From: an uncultured Tenacibaculum sp.
GTDB lineage: Bacteria > Bacteroidota > Bacteroidia > Flavobacteriales > Flavobacteriaceae
Direction of reading: 5' to 3'
NCBI GenBank assembly: GCA_947497895.1
Contig: CANMIL010000001.1
Location: 682,001-746,000, forward strand
DNA length: 64,000 nucleotides
Shown: positions 60,494 through 64,000 of the stretch, in pieces
Layout: each line of letters begins with the position of its first letter
Position numbering within the stretch: position 1 is the first letter of the stretch
Translations under genes and position numbers: made by a program
The notes under the pieces: model-generated
The model's input: the letters and a program-made list of their open reading frames with translations, nothing else
Told to the model about the DNA's origin: nothing
Databases searched by the model: none

Positions 60494-62129
60494 AAAAATT
60501 AAACATAGTATTTTAGTACTTGTCGGATTACTTATTTTAAACTTTGTAAGTAATAGAGTATATAAGCGATTTGATGTTACGGCAGATAAACGTTACACCT
60601 TATCTGATATTAGTAAAAGACTATTGAATAATGTGGATGAATCACTAGTGATCAATGTTTATTTAGAAGGAGAGTTCCCTTCAGAATTTAAACGTTTACA
60701 ATTAGAAACACGTCAATTTTTAAATGAATTAAAGGCCGTTAACGATAATGTTTATATTCGTTTTATAAACCCCGATGACAAGCGAGATAAATTAATCAGA
60801 AAAGGAATGCTTCCGAGTCAGTTAACTGTTGAAGAAGATGGAAAACTGTCTGAAGCAATTATCTTTCCTTGGGCCGAAATTTTATATAAAAACAAAAGTG
60901 AATTGGTATCACTTCTTCCTGATACTGCTTTTAAAACTCAGGAAGAGCAACTTCAAAATGCCATTGAAAAACTTGAATTTTCATTTGCCAATGGTATTTC
61001 ATCTATTTTAAAATCTCAAAAACCTTCTATTGCGGTTTTATCTGGAAATGGGCAATTGGGAGATATCCATCTATATAGTTTTCTTACTGCTATTAAAAAC
61101 AAATATCGTTTAGCTAAATTCACCCTAGATAGTGTTCAGAAAAATCCACAAAAAACGCTAAACAATTTAAAGAAGTATGATTTAGCTTTTATAGCAAAAC
61201 CTACCGAGCGTTTTTCTGAAGAAGAGAAATTCGTTTTAGATCAGTATATCACAAATGGTGGAAAATCTTTATGGATGGTCGATAATAATTTTTCAGACAC
61301 TGACAGCCTTTATAATGAAGGTAAAATGATGGCTTTTCCAAGAGACTTAAATCTAACTGATTTATTATTTAGTTATCAAGTTAGAGTTAATAATAAATTA
61401 GTACAGGATTTATACAGTGCGAAAATACCTTTAGCTACTGGTAATGTAGGTAACCAAGCACAATTTCAGCATTTAAACTGGTTTTACAATCCATTGGTAA
61501 CGGGAAATCCAAATCACCCAATTACAAAAAATATACCTCCTGTTAGATTCGAATTTACTACTCAAATTGATATATTAAAAGGAGATATCAGAAAAACACC
61601 GCTATTAGTTTCTTCCGAACTTACTAAAAAAGTAGGAACTCCTGCTTTTGTTGAATTGAGCAGTATTGCCAAAGAACCTAAACAAGAAGAATACACTTCT
61701 GGACCTCAGCTATTGGGTGTTTTATTAGAAGGAACATTTCCTTCTGCGTATAATAACAGAACGAAACCATTTAATGTTGAGAATTTTAAAGGTAAGAGCT
61801 CTGAAAATAAAATGATAGTACTATCGGATGGAGATATTGCTAAAAATCAAACCTTAAAAGGAAAACCTTATGACTTAGCAAGAGATAAATGGACTGGAGA
61901 TTCATACGGAAATAAGGAATTCTTACTGAATGCCGTTGACTATTTACTAGATGATACAGGGCTAATCTATCTTCGAAATAAAACGCTCCAAATAAACTTA
62001 TTGGATAAACAAAAAGCCTATGCTGAAAAAAGGTATTGGCAAATACTTAATATAATTTTACCATTAACTTTATTAGCCATTTTTGGATTCGCTTTTAGTT
62101 ACCTTAGAAAAAAGCAATATTCAGCTTAA
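60486..62129 (+). CDS. gldG: Gliding motility ABC transporter component GldG
   Basis: 547 residues. An N-terminal membrane helix (KHSILVLVGLLILNFVSNRV near 5-24), a large extracytoplasmic region of the GldG/ABC-type 'uncharacterised transport' family (RFDVTADKRYTLSDISKRLL near 28-47; LSGNGQLGDIHLYSFLTAIK), and a C-terminal helix near 522-540 (ILNIILPLTLLAIFGFAFSY) ending RKKQYSA. Works with GldF and GldA. Overlap with gldF implies translational coupling. Confidence 0.94.
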   Translation: MSRKIKHSILVLVGLLILNFVSNRVYKRFDVTADKRYTLSDISKRLLNNVDESLVINVYLEGEFPSEFKRLQLETRQFLNELKAVNDNVYIRFINPDDKRDKLIRKGMLPSQLTVEEDGKLSEAIIFPWAEILYKNKSELVSLLPDTAFKTQEEQLQNAIEKLEFSFANGISSILKSQKPSIAVLSGNGQLGDIHLYSFLTAIKNKYRLAKFTLDSVQKNPQKTLNNLKKYDLAFIAKPTERFSEEEKFVLDQYITNGGKSLWMVDNNFSDTDSLYNEGKMMAFPRDLNLTDLLFSYQVRVNNKLVQDLYSAKIPLATGNVGNQAQFQHLNWFYNPLVTGNPNHPITKNIPPVRFEFTTQIDILKGDIRKTPLLVSSELTKKVGTPAFVELSSIAKEPKQEEYTSGPQLLGVLLEGTFPSAYNNRTKPFNVENFKGKSSENKMIVLSDGDIAKNQTLKGKPYDLARDKWTGDSYGNKEFLLNAVDYLLDDTGLIYLRNKTLQINLLDKQKAYAEKRYWQILNIILPLTLLAIFGFAFSYLRKKQYSA

Positions 62130-62185
62130 TATTCTGAAAAAGTAAGAGATTATTCTCGTTTTAAGTATTCATGAATAACCAATTA

Positions 62186-62659
62186 CTAATGAGAATGATC
62201 TTTTTCATGGTTTGGTGAATGTTGTTCTTCATTCGGTGATAAATTATTAAACCCATAGAACTTAGCATATTTCAAATCGTAAAGCTTCCACGAATCCGAT
62301 ACATTATAAAACCAAACATCCAGAAGTAAAGCTCTTATCTCGTAATATAATATCACTTGATACCTTCTAACTTTTTTAGAATAATTAATTTTCTTTTCGT
62401 TATCCAGATTTAAGATTTCAAAGTCCTGAAATTTTCCAAAATCGTGTATGGTTTTGTAAAAATTGTTTTTATAATCTTCAACAAATTTTTGTTCTTTCTT
62501 GTTGAACGTTTCATTTGTTTTAAACAGATAATCTAAGGCATTATCCGAACTCATATAAAACAAATTTCCACTTCTGTTTATAATATCCTCTGGTGTTTTT
62601 GTTTGAGAATATCCTATAGAAAAACAAAAAAATAAGAATAGTGAAATACCTTTAATCAT
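62186..62659 (-). CDS. Exported protein with histidine-rich tail
   Basis: 157 residues from ATG 62659, which begins a signal peptide (MIKGISLFLFFCFSIGYSQ). The mature part is helical and aromatic (YYEIRALLLDVWFYNVSDSW) and ends EEQHSPNHEKDHSH, a histidine-rich tail that could bind metal. An in-frame upstream start (62698) would bury the signal peptide. No family recognised. It is convergent with gldG and has no clear hairpin terminator. Confidence 0.65.
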   Translation of the reverse strand: MIKGISLFLFFCFSIGYSQTKTPEDIINRSGNLFYMSSDNALDYLFKTNETFNKKEQKFVEDYKNNFYKTIHDFGKFQDFEILNLDNEKKINYSKKVRRYQVILYYEIRALLLDVWFYNVSDSWKLYDLKYAKFYGFNNLSPNEEQHSPNHEKDHSH

Positions 62660-62811
62660 ACTGGAAAGGTTGTCAATTTTAATGTGCTTTAAATACATCT
62701 TTTTCTTCTCTGAAAGTTATGCTGACTAAATAAAAATCGAACTAACCATTTATTTAATCTTCACTAAGTTAAAGATTTATATTCAAAACGAAAAAGACTC
62801 TTATCACAGAA

Positions 62812-63477
62812 TTAACATCCAGAATCGCAACATTGATCGTCTTTTACCCATTTACACGATAAAACGGCCAACAAGGCTCCTAAAATTGGCGCTGCTATAT
62901 ACAACCATAAATGCTCAAAATGACCTGAAACTATTGCGGGAGCTATTGATCTTACCGGATTCATGGAAGCTTTTGTCATAGGTCCCGCAAACATTGCTTC
63001 TAACAAAACAACTCCTCCAATAGCAATTCCAGCCATCACTCCTATTTCTTTACTTCCAGTGGATACATTAATGATAGTTACCATTAAAAAGAATGTGAGT
63101 AAAAGCTCTAAAATAAATGCCCTCCAAGGTTCTAAAACGGGAATAGTAGCCCCATAGTACTCACTTTCTGGAAACAATATCCACAACATAAAACTTGCTA
63201 AAATCGCTCCGAATAACTGAGCTATAATATATTTAGGCACTTCTTTCCATTCAAACTTCTTTGCAAAAGCAAATGCTATGGTCACTGCTGGATTAAAATG
63301 TGCACCTGAAATCTCACCGAATGCGTAAATCATTGCCATTACGATTAATCCCCAAGTTATAGCAACCCCAATATGTGTTAAATCGGCTCCATTAGTAACC
63401 TCACTAATAGTCATTGCTCCTGTTCCACAAAAAATTAAGGAAAACGTTCCTATAACTTCAGAAATATATTTTTTCAC
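62812..63477 (-). CDS. Aquaporin/MIP channel with cysteine-rich C-terminus
   Basis: 221 residues, six membrane helices. First half-helix motif HFNPAVTIAF near 61-70 (NPA intact); the second is SMNPVRSIAP near 171-180, so NPV instead of NPA. The last residues, DQCCDSGC, are unusual for an aquaporin and recall metalloid-linked channels, but no ars genes are nearby. Water, glycerol or arsenite are all possible cargoes. Confidence 0.9.
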   Translation of the reverse strand: MKKYISEVIGTFSLIFCGTGAMTISEVTNGADLTHIGVAITWGLIVMAMIYAFGEISGAHFNPAVTIAFAFAKKFEWKEVPKYIIAQLFGAILASFMLWILFPESEYYGATIPVLEPWRAFILELLLTFFLMVTIINVSTGSKEIGVMAGIAIGGVVLLEAMFAGPMTKASMNPVRSIAPAIVSGHFEHLWLYIAAPILGALLAVLSCKWVKDDQCCDSGC

Positions 63478-63606
63478 TGGTTAGATTTTAAGTAATGTTA
63501 ATTTTTAAGATTGTAAAGATAACCTTCCTTATTTTAAGTTTTTGTTAACATTAATAGGCTTTTTTCATCGTAATTTTATCAAACTAATTAAAAACAAAGC
63601 CATCTA

Positions 63607-64000
63607 ATGATGAAAAAACTTCTTTTAACCATGTTTGTTGCTATAGTAGCAACGAACTTAAACGCACAAGTTGAAACTCCTGCCCCTAGTCCATCTTCTA
63701 AATTGGAACAAAAAGTAGGTTTAACTGACGTTACAGTGGAATACTCAAGACCAGGAGTAAAAGGTAGAACCGTTTTTGGTAACCTTGTACCTTATGGAAA
63801 GCTATGGAGAACTGGGGCTAATAAGAATACCATTGTTACTTTTAGTGACGATGTAACAATTGATGGAAAAGAATTAAAAAAAGGTTCATATGCTATCTTT
63901 ACTAAACCAGGAAAAAGTACTTGGGAAGTAATTTTCTACTCAGATACGAATAACTGGGGTACTCCTAGAGAGTGGAAAGACAGTAATGTAGCATTAACAA
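63607..64000 (+). CDS. DUF2911 exported protein (3' end beyond the window)
   Basis: 131 codons visible. Signal peptide (MMKKLLLTMFVAIVATNLNA). The DUF2911 domain begins at about 25, with SSKLEQKVGLTDVTVEYSRP, GVKGRTVFGNLVPYGKLWRT, the phrase GANKNTIVTFSDDVTIDGKE, and KGSYAIFTKPGKSTWEVIFY. Function unknown; common in Bacteroidota. A TAATTTTA box at 63571-63578 may be its promoter. Confidence 0.92.
   Translation, partial: MMKKLLLTMFVAIVATNLNAQVETPAPSPSSKLEQKVGLTDVTVEYSRPGVKGRTVFGNLVPYGKLWRTGANKNTIVTFSDDVTIDGKELKKGSYAIFTKPGKSTWEVIFYSDTNNWGTPREWKDSNVALT

Overview
The window is AT-rich chromosomal DNA from a member of the Bacteroidota, most likely a marine Flavobacteriaceae species (Tenacibaculum/Polaribacter-like; the genus is a guess). 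The reasons are: gliding-motility genes gldF/gldG; bacillithiol synthase bshA; an Oar-type TonB receptor and a PorT-like barrel; DUF3810, DUF5916 and DUF2911 proteins; TAnnTTTG-type -7 promoter boxes; and almost no Shine-Dalgarno sequences. No rRNA gene and no convincing intact tRNA gene was found. The first gene (typA) and the last (DUF2911) run off the edges.

Layout. 1-8.6 kb: housekeeping genes (typA, a LETM1-like protein, proline dehydrogenase, aroB, a fatty-acid-hydroxylase-type membrane enzyme, sigZ-bshA, the N-terminal half of transketolase). 8.7-31.6 kb: a broken XRE regulator, a tricorn-type protease, a secreted protein usually labelled asparagine synthetase B, dnaB, a DUF3810 metalloprotease-like protein, pepT, a large TonB receptor, a sigma/anti-sigma/outer-membrane trio, an LpxL-like acyltransferase, the C-terminal half of transketolase (18 kb from its partner), maf-ubiA-like-smpB, OmpW and an alpha-oxoamine synthase. 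31.9-40.5 kb: a two-subunit molybdenum hydroxylase, purC, a LytS/LytTR pair and a DUF5916 outer-membrane protein. 56.9-64 kb: phoH, a SAM-hydroxide adenosyltransferase, small enzymes, gldFG, an aquaporin and a DUF2911 protein.

The unusual part is 40.5-56.9 kb. About two dozen small genes, all on the plus strand and nearly all of unknown function, lie between conserved core genes. From about 40.58 to 48.29 kb each gene is followed by an imperfect palindrome with the layout of an integron attC site (RYYYAAC ... GTTRRRY). In the best-preserved cassettes the bases at the start of the cassette are an exact reverse complement of the R' box at the end of the same cassette. That is the expected signature of cassettes that circularise at a G^TT point. 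No integron integrase is visible, so this is best described as a cluster of attC sites lacking an integrase (CALIN-like), or as the distal part of a chromosomal integron. At least eight attC sites look intact, in three size classes, and two or three more are decaying to the right. One cassette carries a tRNA-like 3' end ahead of its gene, and one is a parvulin-like isomerase. Two overlapping genes near 47.7-48.2 kb have each lost one A in an A-run. From 48.3 to 56.9 kb clear attC sites are absent, and the content (exported proteins, lipoproteins, a DUF6624 protein, a VOC protein, a broken SRPBCC gene, an alpha/beta hydrolase) looks like an older accessory zone.

Many of the convergent gene ends carry strong bidirectional hairpin terminators, while the cassette array has attC hairpins in those positions instead.
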